Assembly (NCBI GenBank): GCA_905250125.1
Contig: CAJNOL010000099.1
Span: forward strand, 62,001 to 126,000
DNA length: 64,000 nt
Origin: Rotaria sordida
Taxonomy: Eukaryota; Rotifera; Eurotatoria; Philodinida; Philodinidae
Direction: 5' to 3'
The notes below the pieces were generated by a model. It worked only from the letters and a program-made list of their open reading frames with translations. It had not been told where the DNA came from and made no database searches. Within the stretch, counting starts at the first letter, position 1. Every line of letters begins with the position of its first letter. This document shows, piece after piece, positions 24,169 through 37,000 of this stretch. The position numbers were made by a program, and so were the translations under genes.

Positions 24169-24370
24169 ATATACAATGAAGTTATTTATTTGTTCTTGTT
24201 TTTTTTCTTTTTTGTTATTTATCGCATATTTATCGGTTGAAAAAATAATCTTTGATGTGTATGTGTGTGTGTGTGTGAATTAATCTTAAACAGTTTCATT
24301 CTTTTATTACATGTGAAACTAGACAAATTCAATCATAGATAAATAAATAAAAACTGGTTTGAAGATATAC

Positions 24371-25083
24371 GAACTACTATCCGTTTCAAAATATAGTGCG
24401 CGCCACTGTTTTTTAAATAACTCAAGAACGCAACGAGCTAGGGACCTGCGACTTTCACCAATCGATAGATGAGGCAGAGGGACGTGTTTTTCTCAGATAA
24501 TGTGTAAGGCGAAATCCTTTTAAAATTAGTCATCTCTAAAGAATATGGAAAAGAATGCATGAAAATGGCCTGCCATCCGGATGAAATTTTGATTTTGACC
24601 TTTGATTTAGATAGAGGAACTTGAGATCTATACTTTAAGATACAATGCACTTTCTTAGTTTTTCATACGTTTTCATCGAAATGTCCAGCTATGATGATAA
24701 AAATGCAAAAACATAGTAAAAAAATCACTAAAATTACCTATTATTTGTGCATGTAAATACATGGTTCCATTTGGTCAACGTTAGAATGCAATAAGAAAAG
24801 TATTTGCATTGCGTCTTGAACTGTAGATCTCAAGTTCCTCTATCTAAATCAAAGGTCAAAATCAAAATTTCATCCGGATGGCAGGCCATTTTCATGCATT
24901 CTTTTCCATGTTCTTTAGAGATGACTAATTTTAAAAGGATTTCGCCTTACACATTATCTGGGAAAAAGACGTCCCTCTGCCTCATCTATCGATTGGTGAA
25001 AACCGCAGGTCTATAGCTCGTTGCGTTCTTGAGTTATTTAAAAAACAGTGGCGCGCACTATATTTTGAAACGGACAGTAGTTC
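24371..25083. mobile_element. Long-armed foldback element (element C)
   Basis: Inverted arms of about 285 bp (24371-24655 and 24800-25083) begin GAACTACT(A/G)TCCGTTTC and include AGTGCGCGCCACTG; about 145 bp of loop separates them. Both arms carry the same 70-codon open frame in mirror orientation (24438-24650 minus, 24804-25016 plus), differing at about ten residues. No transposase was seen and no clear target duplication. It lies 200 bp downstream of the COLGALT-like gene. Confidence 0.85.
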
Positions 25084-26642
25084 TCATTTTACTATTGAGA
25101 ATAGACCTTTGTTTTATCGATTGTTGATTGAAAAGTTAAGCACGCAAAACAAAAAATGAAGGTGGGAGATGTAGATGTGCATAGAAATGAAGAGAAGATT
25201 AAACATGCACACAGATCGTTTGAGTTGTTTTTCTGTAAATGAAGAACAATGGTCTTATTTAATTGAATCATATGGCATTACATTTTTCGGTCGGTAGAAA
25301 ATTGAAGTAGGGAAATGATACTAGAGAATGTAAAAATAGGGAGTTTGGCAATGTTGTTAGACTATGTAGTAGAGTCAATCAAAAAATCGACATCCAATGA
25401 GTTTGTGTTTGTGTTGGTTTGTAGTTTTCTTTCAATCTTTTATTAAACCAAACGGTTCATTGATTCATTCTCCATTTGGTTGTCAAAGGCAGATATCATT
25501 CTATATATGTGGTGCGACGACAGTTTATTAATATAGTTCATAATCAATGAGATAAGTTTGAAATATTGAAATTCTATTATAAGGTTTGGGTGCATGTCTG
25601 CAGAAGATTAACATCCGTATTCGTATAGATTCATTGATCTTTCAATAGACGTCATGTTCACTTTCATTTTTTGTGTGCTCAACTTTTCGATGCTGAAGAG
25701 TCCTCATGTCCATCATTCTGGTTCTGTTGTTCTATATAAACACCAAATTCTTGGAAATCTTAATAGATTATTTAGTAAGATGAAAAATTTTGTATCTTGG
25801 TTCATAATGAAGTTTTTGAATCATCTTATATATGTAATAAGTGACAAACAGTATAAGAAAAAAAATTTTGTTAATTTTACTGCATGCTTCATAAGATCGA
25901 CGATGGAATATTTGTTGTTTAGAATGGGTAAATTTTTAATTTAAGATTCATTTTGAATAGAAAAAAGTTGTTAGTACAATTCCTGCGAAATTAAAATGTC
26001 AAACAGAATGTAACTGCTCTTGCTAATTTACAGGGAGATAGTTTTATTGTATCTATTTTGAAACATGTTTCGTCATCATTCTTTTACTTAATCCTTCAGA
26101 ACTACAATAAGGAAGTAATTCATGTGTTATAACGAAATGCTATTGATATACGGTCTGTGGTGAGTTCAAATGTTTACCATTATAGTTCAACATTTCTTTT
26201 AGATTGTGTTGGACAAGATTTTTAAAAAATTAAAAGGATTAAAAAAAAATGTTTGTGTTCAACATGAATCATTGAGTCTTTCTATTGACAAAAATTGATT
26301 TCTTTGATCCATCATAGTCTTAACAAATAAAAAAAAGAGTAGAGAAAAATTTTTCAGAGAAGAAAATTTTCTTATGTTTCGTACGTACGAATTCTTTCAA
26401 ATCTATGTTCAATATTTCCATATGATATAATAAAACTGTCTTATTCGCTACGAATTATTTTATATTCTATCGAAATTAATTAAATAAATGATCGATTTGT
26501 AAATTTTTTTAAATCTATTTATCTGAATTAAAAACAAATGATATAAATATGAATAAAAATAAAATAAGTGAATATTCATAAGGATATAAAAATATATATG
26601 TTTCATAAAAATAAAAATGTAAAGAAGAACAAAAAGAAAAAT
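25084..26642. other. Intergenic region, nothing recognised
   Basis: About 1.56 kb between element C and the 3' end of the ZSWIM2-like gene. Short open frames here show no protein-like features. The last part must hold the ZSWIM2 3' UTR. Confidence 0.5.
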
Positions 26643-29600
26643 CTATTTGGCACTTGAACGATTACGTTGACGAAATCGATGATCAAAAATATTTCTTAAT
26701 AATGCCGAATTTTGATTGATTTCAGTATTTATTCTTCTAATATCTTCTGTTACTAAAGAAGGCGATAATAATAATGATTGTCTTCGAAATTGTCGTTGTT
26801 CTACATCATTCGATAACGATAAATTAGATTGTTGATTTTGTAAATGTCGAGTATTGATTTCAAGTGGTGGTGAAAATTCCACAGGTATCGATGCAATTAA
26901 TGGACGAAGTGGTGCACGCATATGAAAACGTCGAAATTGTTGATTAAGATCAGCATTAGCTGCTGTTCGTATTTGATAAGGTATTACTGTTAAACCCATA
27001 TCAACAGAAAGTAACGATGAGTCAATAGCAGAAGGAGTATTTTTTCTTGTCTTTCGAGCAGCAGTTAGTGAAGACCTGAATTGCGAAGAAAAAAAAACAG
27101 TTAGCGTAAATTCTGTAAGTTCAAAATGTGAAACATGACAGAACTCTTGCTAGTAATAGAAAAATATGTTTAACTAATTAGTGTAAATTAATGAATGTAA
27201 ATCATTTCTTTTCTTAGTGACGTGATTTTACTCTAAATATTCTAACTCAGCCCTATAGACCTTTGTTTTAACGAATTATTATTAAAAAAAATATAGTATT
27301 CAAAACCTAATGTAAATAAAGGAGAAACTCTTCGTTAAATGTGTTTCCATATAAAACTATTAGAATTTCAAACACTATTTTGAAGCATTAAAATGGTGCA
27401 TTTTATAGAGGACTCTTCAAGCTAGAAAAATTTTTTATGAGTATATTTAGATTTTTCAGAAAATATTAGTAACGTGATGGAAGATGAATATTCGAACAAA
27501 AGTATGCCTTTACAACTCAATGAAAAGTTCATAAACAATTCTAAATGGTATAAAATCTTCCTCGGAATTTCAAAATCATGGCAAAAGAAAAGATTTTATC
27601 TCGAGATAGGAGAGTTTCTTCAGAAGACTGATTTTAGGAAGTGTCTTTTTTTTGAAGTTCTACCGCTAGTTTTCAGTTCGTGACATGGACTCTATTCTAA
27701 AATTTTTGAATTTTTCTGTCATAAGATTAGTCATTTATTCAGTAATTATTTTAATTGGGTATAAGCTCAAAGAGCTAACAACTTTTACATTTATTTATGA
27801 GAAAAGAACTTGTTCAGAAAAATAATCCTTGTAAAGATTCAAAGTTCAATGAAAGATGATTATATTCCGTTCTAATTGACATAGCCTACATACTCGATAC
27901 TCTTGTGGATTCATCAGGCAAAACTAAATTAATATTATCCAAGGACTTTTAAGTTTGCCTATAAACTTATAAGTTTTCTTTAAGTAATTTGTAAAATACA
28001 TAATTATTTTCTAAGCTACACCTACCACGAAATGAGATGGATCATGGCTAAGCTATTTAAGCAGACGGATTAGAAGAATTTCGGACCGGACTTTTGATCT
28101 GAGCCCAAAACATTTGGCCGATACAATGTTTATTCCACTAATCTTCATAGAAAGTCTTATTTCGATAAGTTTTATGTAAACTCTATAGTGATCAGCAAGA
28201 CGACGCGGTACTGAGCGTTACGTTTTATCGAAAATACATGCTGTTGAACACTATGAAATGTACCAACTATTCATACAAGTAAAGCTCTTTATGAAAATTA
28301 ACTAGGTAAACTTCAATCTCCTAAGCGGATGGCGTAATAAAAAAAGGCGAATATAAGTTTTTCGATGATTTTTGATTACATAAAGGAATATGTGTAGACT
28401 TCTAAAGAAGGACTTTTTCGATCTAATACATATACTTCTAGATAGAGAAGTCTTTGTCTGCAAGCTCATAGGTATCCAATTCTATAGTCGAAACCTTATA
28501 ATCACCTTTCGTCGTATATTTCAACACTCATTTTCATTCGTGTTTTGAAAATCTTTATATCATTAAATAAGAAATTTACCGTTTTATTTGTCGTTGTTCA
28601 TTATTCATTTCAACACTCCATACAAGTTGACCATCAATTGGACTAAAGAGAAATGATAGTTATTATTTCTAATTAATAAATAACTTTTTCTTACCAAGTT
28701 GGATGACTATGTAAAAGCCATCCATCTAGAAAAACAATCAATAATAAAATTTATTTTTATAATACGAAAATGTCTTTTTTTATTATTTATTTACCTATAC
28801 AATCAATATGAAATTTATGTCGACATGGTAAACGTCGAACACGTTCACCTATTTGATAAAATCTTAAACATAAACGACATTGTTCACCATATTGTAATAA
28901 ATGACTACGTTCATTTATACGTTCAGTTGGCATTGATTTTACAATATTCTCTGGTATACCCATAATTGCAGCATTTTGAGCACTTTAGAAAAAAAAAATA
29001 AAAGAATTCAATAGAAAAAAATAATTTCATTGTTAAATTACTTTTCAAGTTGAATTAAAATTTCATAATCATTGTCATTTATTTCTCTATTTGCTAACAT
29101 TCGATGAAATGCATTTGGTAATGCTGTTAAATGTTCACGTATTGCTATTTTCCAACGTTGATATGATCTCTAAATAAAATAAAAAATTATTTATAAATTA
29201 CTTTTCTTTTCTTTCTGAACATTTATTTACTTCTCGATAATCAAAACTATGTTCATTATGTACATTTAAATTAAAACATGTTTGACAAAGAAAATAATCT
29301 TGACATGTTGTACATTTATAACATTTGCCGGAGATTGGACATGCACGACAACGATGACATGAATAACCTAAATGTATGAATGCTTTTTCAGCTCGTTGAG
29401 CACCAATTCTTCTAAAAAAAAAATTACTTTATACAATTCTATTTATTACAAAACAACATTTTCCTACTGAAATTCTTGTTTAAGTTGTTCAGGTGTACCA
29501 AATGTTTCTCGACATAATGGACATTTAATTGTTTTTTCACCTGTTGATACCTGATGATCAAGCCATATTTTCATACATTTAACATGAACATTATTACCAC

Positions 29601-31279
29601 AACCACGTCTAAAAAAATTAATTACTCTATTAATACTAGATCGCTAATTTCATATTTTTTACTAACCGACAATAAGTAATAGGCAATTTTTTACTAAGTA
29701 ATTCTTCTTGACATATAGGACATACATCATTTTCACTTATTGGACGTTGTTCAACATTACTATCAGCATCATTTTCATCTTCATCCTGTCATAATACGGT
29801 AAATTTTAGTTTGAAAAAGTTCAATAGTTATTTACAATCGACAAATAACAACAAAATTTGCCTAAATATAGATTTTTTTGACAGATTTTTAAAATCAATA
29901 AAATAAAAATCTATTGTTAACATAGCATACTTTGAAAAACTATTAGTAATACGAATTTTTGCACTTATACTTGATTTAAAGATACAATGATGTTATCAGT
30001 GGCATCTATGTCAGAATATCACGAATATTGAACAACCCTCTTTTACTATATTCCGGCATCGACTTTTGTTCAAATTTTGAAAATGTAAATATACGGGCTT
30101 CGCCATCAAAGAATTAAATCAATCAATAAATCGAGTTTTTACGAAAAATCAACTATGAGTTCGCAGTATAAAATCTATAATTTCTGATTAACTGAATCTG
30201 AAAATGTGAATTTTACATCACTTTATAAATTTTCAATGAGAAGAATTTTATTACTTATCAACATACGACGATTATTTAATTCGATGCATCTTTATCGCTT
30301 CTCTCTTACACTAGAAGATTCACCTTACTCTTTGAATAATTTATTTTTAAAAATATTTACTATTCTTTTCTTGTGAAATGAACGATAGTTATGAAGAATT
30401 GTACGTTAATCTTGATCATATCTAATTATCAATTTGAAGTTAGAGGCTAAATCGGATATTGCATACGATATAAGTTTAATAGAAAATGTTAAGGAGCTAC
30501 CCATGTTTTTCTTTTCACTATTAATGTATGCAATTAAACTAATTTCACAGTTCAATAGATATCAAAAATGCCTTCAATTTGATATATTATATTAATATTT
30601 TCTATATTCACACATCCTCCTACAGTCTTCTTTTCTTTAAAAAGGAAATTTAAAAAAAATAAAATAAGAAATTTAAAAAAGACTCTTCAATTTTTCGAAA
30701 AAAACCGGAACTGAAAAGGTTAACTTAACTTTTTCACTACAAAACTTAACAATTATGTTATACAAAAGAAAATATTTTTATTTGTACTTTTATTTTATAA
30801 TTAAGATTTGATTTATTTTTTTCATCATTATCTTGTGTTAATTCACGAAGAAGTTCATTAATTTCTCGTTCGACAAGACCTCGCTGCCATAGCACTAAAT
30901 ATATATATATATACATAGTACTAAGATAATTTTTCCTTAACATAAATGATTTACTCGGATTAGTTCTTGGTACACGGAATCGTTTTAAAAATAGCCAACA
31001 TATATGTTTGCATAGTTCATGATCACGTTGAAATGTAGAACATGTACATTTATGTGGATCACCTAAAAATATCTGATGAACACATACTTATATATAAATA
31101 TATTTATTGAATGTTAATCTATGAAGAAATACTTTAAATATTCGTTCATCATCATCTTTGATAACAAAAGCTGTTGGACCTGTTTGTCTTAGAATAAAAA
31201 ATGTTGAATTAAGTGCATCATTTTGAGCTTGAAGGCATTTTTCTGTACATTCAACACGATAAGGCAAACAACGGGACAT
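26643..31279 (-). CDS. ZSWIM2: ZSWIM2-like E3 ubiquitin ligase (SWIM-RING-ZZ-RING)
   Basis: Eleven exons on the minus strand: 31133-31279, 30955-31072, 30788-30894, 29667-29785, 29468-29608, 29231-29411, 29042-29169, 28795-28982, 28695-28725, 28580-28642, 26643-27075. All junctions are GT-AG with matching phase, giving 551 aa. Domains in order: SWIM zinc finger (CTCSTF...LCKHICWLF); RING 1 (VCPICQEEL, GCGNNVHVKCM, KCPLCRETF); ZZ finger (CHRC, CYKCTTC, FLCQTCF, HNEHSF); RING-H2 (QCRLCLRFY, LPCRHKFHIDC, HPTCPIDG). This exact order defines ZSWIM2, a ligase studied in mammalian testis apoptosis; the role here is unknown. The tail is Arg/Gln-rich with no domain. The protein is somewhat shorter than human ZSWIM2 (about 630 aa). 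A 31-bp micro-exon carries the second RING's last loop. Introns of 1.5 kb and 1.0 kb stand out. Confidence 0.93.
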
Positions 31280-32649
31280 CCTTTTTTTTACTTACTATAA
31301 TAAGGTTCTTATCTCAACCGCCATTTTTCTATTACATGTTGTTCGTTGTTGTGTAGAGCCTCTGTCTTATACCGGTTACTATTTTCTATGGTATTTTAAA
31401 ATAACCAATCGTATCTAAAGATGAATCATCTGAAGAAATTTCGAGGCTAATAAAAAACGAAAGATTTTCCTTATTCAATGCTTATGAATTTTAGATATTC
31501 CCTAATTTATTCATTGTCATTTTTGTATTCATCATATTAATTTATTGTAAAATTATGAATGCAATAAATAGGTAAGCATACCTTGAAATATATTTTATTT
31601 GTCATATATAATTATTATTAATTCCTACAGGAAAAAAACAGAAGTTATTTGAGATAAATAATTCTTTTGCATATAATGTGTTTTATAGTTTGTTTTTTCT
31701 CTTTCTATATCTTATGCGATAATTCTATGAACTTCACTATGTTTATCGATGTTCATCGGATCTTTTAATAAAATAAATCAATCAACTAGTTTGTTATTTT
31801 TTTCTCTTGTCGTTTTTTTGTGGATTGTTATTCTTTATCTTATGTTCACTATTATTATTTGCCGAGAGTAAAACGAAAAAGAAGAAGATGAAGAGATAGT
31901 GTCTTCTTATATGATTCAATTTGATTTATAATGATTTTTATCGGCATCTTTACGAACCCTTACTGATTGAATGATCTTAAATATGTTATTCTTTAATTTT
32001 GATTATTTACTAATCAATATTATCAATGTACATATTTTCTTAGGTTGCTTCTATTATTCTTCTCTATTAATGTTGTTGTTATCATGAAATAAAAAAACAA
32101 AAAAACGAAGAAGAAATACAGTGTATGATTCATGTTGTTAATATAACGAATATATCTTCTTATTATCATTATTGTATTATTTTTTTCTTACTCTACTCGT
32201 TCTTTCTTTCTCTTTTTTTTCGCACTCTGATATTGTCGTCATCGACTTCCACTCTTCAATCTCTTTTCTTTATGTTCTCTATGATGTGCACATGCAAACA
32301 TACACATGCCAGTTAAAGAGAATTGTAATATTGTCGTTGGCTTTTCTTCCTTATGTTGATGGCTGTTTTTTTCCTCATTTTTCTGGTCTATTAAATATCC
32401 GCATAAAAAAAAATAGACTTCTTAATAGGTAACATCAAAGCAGTAGCACATTATGACATCAGTTTAGCTTTTCTAATAGATATTTGTTTTGCATTTGCGC
32501 ATACTAAAGAAATACGTAAGATATTTTTGAAAAAAAACAAATTTTCTTCTATACAAGAAAGAAAATCAATTGAATCAGGTGGAACAATCAATATATTTAT
32601 ATTTACTGGCAAATTTTCCTTATTACATTTTTGTAGAAGAACTATTTTA
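31280..32649. promoter_or_regulatory. Divergent intergenic region ZSWIM2 / TMEM242-like gene
   Basis: About 1.37 kb between head-to-head genes, presumably holding both promoters. A possible acceptor (TTTTTGTAG, ending about 32636) just before the ATG at 32650 hints at a 5' UTR intron. No other element identified. Confidence 0.4.
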
Positions 32650-33978
32650 ATGGCATCTTCTTCTTCTTCATCTGTAACACCTCAATTAATCATACCTGAA
32701 GAAAAATCACCTAGTGAAACCAGTGATAATCATACTTCTTCGACGTCTTCAGTAATTTCATCTGATATCATTCCTGCAACACGTGGAACAACAATAAGAA
32801 AATTAAAAAAAATTCTTACAACACAATCAAGTTTTGAACGTCATCATTCACTACGTCCAATGGCTAAACGTTTTTCAATTGATGCTGATCCATCATCAGT
32901 TATTTCGAATAATCCTGTGACAGATCTTTCTAATAATTCTTCATATGGTCAACAAACAACATCAGATCTTGAAGAAATTTTATCAACTCTTCCTTCTATA
33001 AATGCTCGTAGCAAAGATCTATCACCTGCTCGATCACCATCATTAAAAAAAAGTGATAGTTTCTTGGAAATACCCTATGAAAAAGGTGAAATAGCCGATT
33101 TAATCAAATTAGCTGATGATCCAAATGCTGCAACGTATGTTACAAATGATGGACAAGAAGTACTACTTGAACATGCAGCTGCTCCCTAGTGAGCCATGCA
33201 AATTTTACTGTCTTTTTGTTTCTCGCTCTCTCTCTCTCATGTTGCATGTTGTATCCGTTAGTTGTCGCTTTTCTCTTTGTGTGTGAAAAAAAACAAGCAA
33301 TAAAAGCAATTTTATTCTTTCATTACAATATGCATGACGCGATTAATATTCAATTGTCTATTCTTCTATTGCTTCGAATAGTTGCATATAGAAGAAAAAA
33401 AAAAAACGAAACACAAATGACCTTTTCCCATTATTACGAAAAAAAAAAAAAGAATTCATATTATCTTTTATCTTATTTTTAGTGATGCAATCAAATCAAA
33501 AAAAGAAGCTTCTCGAGAAGCTCGTAATGATTTTATATCCAATCGTCTTTTGCCTGGCGTTTATTTTGCTTTTTTAACAGCATGTGGCTTATTAGGTGGT
33601 TTTGGTTTTGCTGTAAGTCGAACAAAAAAACGTGAAACAACAGCTAAACTTGCTCAACAAGCAAATGCAAGCATATTATTTGATGATGGTCATCATTTAG
33701 CTGTAAAAGCTTTACGTCGTGCTTCAATTTATAGTTTAATTGGTGTTTTTTCATTTACTGGTTTTTTCTGGTTAATTAGTGGAAAACCAAAAACATTTGC
33801 AGAATTTCGAATGTGGACTGGTTCATGGTTACCATCGATAAAAAGAAAAAAAAATAAGGAAGATGAAGGAAGAACTGAATTTAAAAATTTAACAGAATTT
33901 ATGCAATATTTAATTGATGAAGATAAAAAACTAAAGAATAAGAAAAAAGAAATGTCAACGAATATAAAAGATATTTAG
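32650..33978 (+). CDS. TMEM242: TMEM242-domain membrane protein with Ser-rich N-terminal extension
   Basis: The C-terminal exon (33483-33978) encodes two membrane segments around LLGGFGFAVSRTKK and ASIYSLIGVFSFTGFFWLISG plus a charged tail. This is the TMEM242 layout, a small mitochondrial protein linked to ATP synthase and complex I assembly. The exon starts at an AG in phase 2 and lacks its own ATG. The best donor that fits is GTATGT at 33135, which joins exon 32650-33134 and yields 326 aa with a long Ser/Thr-rich, probably disordered N-terminus (MASSSSSS...). Alternatively, 32650-33189 is a separate or alternatively spliced 179-aa protein ending in a TAG, and TMEM242 begins with a short exon such as one near 33253. 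The TMEM242 domain is fairly secure; the fusion is not. An AATAAA near 33299 supports the two-product view. Confidence 0.6.
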
Positions 33979-34078
33979 TTTAATTTTGTTTCTCTTTGTA
34001 TTTTGTTTTGTTGTGTTTTGCTTTGATAAAAAAAAAAAAGAAAGAGAGCAAGAGTTTATTTTTCGAAAACTTTTCTAG

Positions 34079-37000
34079 ATGGAAATATCAGATTTTCTAT
34101 CGTTGATTTGTAACGATAGTAGTGATTCTTTATCAAAGATCTGGGTTGATCAAGATCTGTCACCTTGTTTTCGTAAATATCTCTTTGAATCTCTACTTCA
34201 TGTGATTACTCTCATTCTTGTTGCATATAACATTGGTCAACGTTTGAAATGTTCATATCGTCTATGGACATTTCCTCTTGTATTGATTCGTCTTTCATCG
34301 AGCTTAGTTTTAATTATGGCATTGTCATTTTATTTTTATATCTGTTTTTTTGTTAATACAACAAAAATTCAATGGATCGATGCTATTAATATGTTAGTCA
34401 CTCTCGTAGCATACTTATGTATTTGTTATTTGAATTTAAACAGTAATCTTTATCATAATAAACGACCATTGGCTTATATTATTTGGATGATAATGTTTTT
34501 TCTCGTACAAAATTATGATATTTATCGGCTTGTTATTAAACATCTAACATTAGTTGAAAGTATTTATGTTAGCATTAGACAATTATGTTTATTTTTAATA
34601 TCTTTTGGTCTTTTATTAATATGCTGTCACAACTGCAATCGACAAATACAAATAGAAAGTAAGTAGTGATTATTATTCAAAATATTTCAATAATTAATTT
34701 TGATATAATGATATAGATTCTGAACCTAATGAAAATCAACATTTGTTGTCCGATATAGCTATCATACAACCAAGATGTCCTTTTCTTCCTTTGTCATCAG
34801 AAGAATTAACAGATATAATTGATGAAGATTTAGCAACTATAACACAATTATTTACATTTTCTTGGTTTAATCCATTGATGAAACGTGGTTATAATTCATT
34901 AATTATTGATTTAAATGATCTCTGTTCATTACCTTCTATACTTTGGTCATCATGTTCAACATTTCAATATCATCGTCAACTTTCTCGTTCACTTCTAAAA
35001 ACTTTTGGTCGATCTTTTTTTCTACTTGGTATTCTAAAAATTCTTGGTGATGGCCTTGCTTTTGGTGGACCTATTTTTCTTAATAAATTAATTAGTTATA
35101 TGGAAGAATCACGTGAAACTGAACAACAAGATCGTGATTTACGTCGTGGTCTTTTTCTTTCAAGTATTCTTATTGGAACTGTAGCTTTAGCATCATTTCT
35201 AAATACACATTTTACTTATCGTATAAATCTTTTAGCACTTCGTTGTAAAATGTATTTATATACACGTATTTATACAAAAACAACACAATTAAATATATGT
35301 AAAATGAATAGATTTAATATGGGTGAAATTGTTAATTTTATGTCAACAGATTCGGATCGTATTGTAAATTTTTTTCAATCATTTCATGCATTTTGGTCAT
35401 TACCAGTTCAAATAGTTATTGTTCTTTATTTATTATATCAACAAATTGGTTTAACATTTTTAACTGGTCTCGCTTTTGCAATAATTCTTATACCAATAAA
35501 TAAAGTTATAGCATCGAAAATAGCTAAATTAAGTCAAGATATGATGTTATATAAAGATGAACGTGTTAAACTTGTTTCTGAAATTATATATGGTATACGT
35601 ACAATAAAAATGAATACATATGAAAGTTATTTTATTGATCAAATGAATAATATTCGACAAAAAGAGTTACAAGCATTGCGTGGAAGAAAATATTTAGATG
35701 CTTTTTGTGTTTATTTTTGGGCAACAACACCAGTTCTTATCTCTGTCTTAACATTTACGACATATACGCTTCTTGGTAATCAATTAACACCGGCAAAGGT
35801 TTGATTAATTTTGTTTTTCGAAAATACAGAAAAATTCTTCTACTTTATGATTCTAAAATTTGATTTGAGTCTATTGAAAATTTAAAAAAAAAATGCAATC
35901 GAACAATCATAATGATAATTAAATGAATGATCTTTTATATGTTGAAGATTTAAAAATGGATGAAATATAATTCGTATTGAATACGAAATTAAAATAAATT
36001 TTCATAAGATATCAATAGGTGTTGCTGTTTTATTTTCAACTTATTCGTTACACCATAGAAATCAAATATCGTTAAGTATTCTTTGATGAATTATGATGTT
36101 GACTCAACAAATTTATATATATCTAGAAAACCTGTTAGCATAATCCCTATGGGATGAAAATATGAAAAACGATGAAGCTACTACTATTGTAAAAATAGAG
36201 AATTAATCAATATATGTTTCGGTTTATGAATCCTTATCTACTGTTAATACATGTCGGTGATGAAAGATATTAATCCTAATATATTGCAGTGAGTATGAAA
36301 GAAAAGTTAACGATAAATATTATACTAATCTTGCACTGGACCTTGATCTCGCAGTTATATCTGTCATGATCGGTGTTAGCCCCATTGTAACGTCTGCCAC
36401 TGTTTATGATGGTTCTTTAATGATGTCTATCACGGCTCTGACGAGTCGTTGCTAAGACGTCTGTCATGTATGCGATAAGCCGTATCTCACGTGTCTATCA
36501 CAACTGTAGGGAGATAGATCTTAATTTTTACCTTTATACTTCGACATTCCTTTAACATCGTGTTTTACAAAAGATTCTATGTCGTGTTCAATTATATATG
36601 ATTAGAATTCAAAGATTAAAAAGAGATATATTTAATAATTTAAACTACATTTTTTTAAGTGAAATATGAAGATTGAAGTTGTACTTCTTCATCTTTGCTA
36701 GAATCTTATATTATAGTCGAGGTTTTACAAACTGAAGTTTCGTTCATTCTCAAGTATTTTAATTCAAACAAGAAATGTTGAACCGATTATTATTTAATAA
36801 TTCGAGTAAAAATATCTTGGTACATGATTAATATGTTTGTTTTTGTCAACTTAACTTATTTATGTTTTTTTGTTCTCTATCTTATTATTTACAATATAAA
36901 ACTGAAAGCTCTCATTTACTGAAAACATAGTACTATTCTTTGGTAAATTGAACTAGGAGGAAATATTAAAATCAAATAAACAAACAAACAAACAGAAAAG

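Noticed and set aside
24255..24280. GT microsatellite after the COLGALT-like gene
   Set aside because: A plain short GT run without the hexamer phasing or inverted partner of the GTG/CAC loci.
36425..36470. CTGACGAG resembling a hammerhead ribozyme core
   Set aside because: The required GAAA segment and matching stems are absent on either strand.
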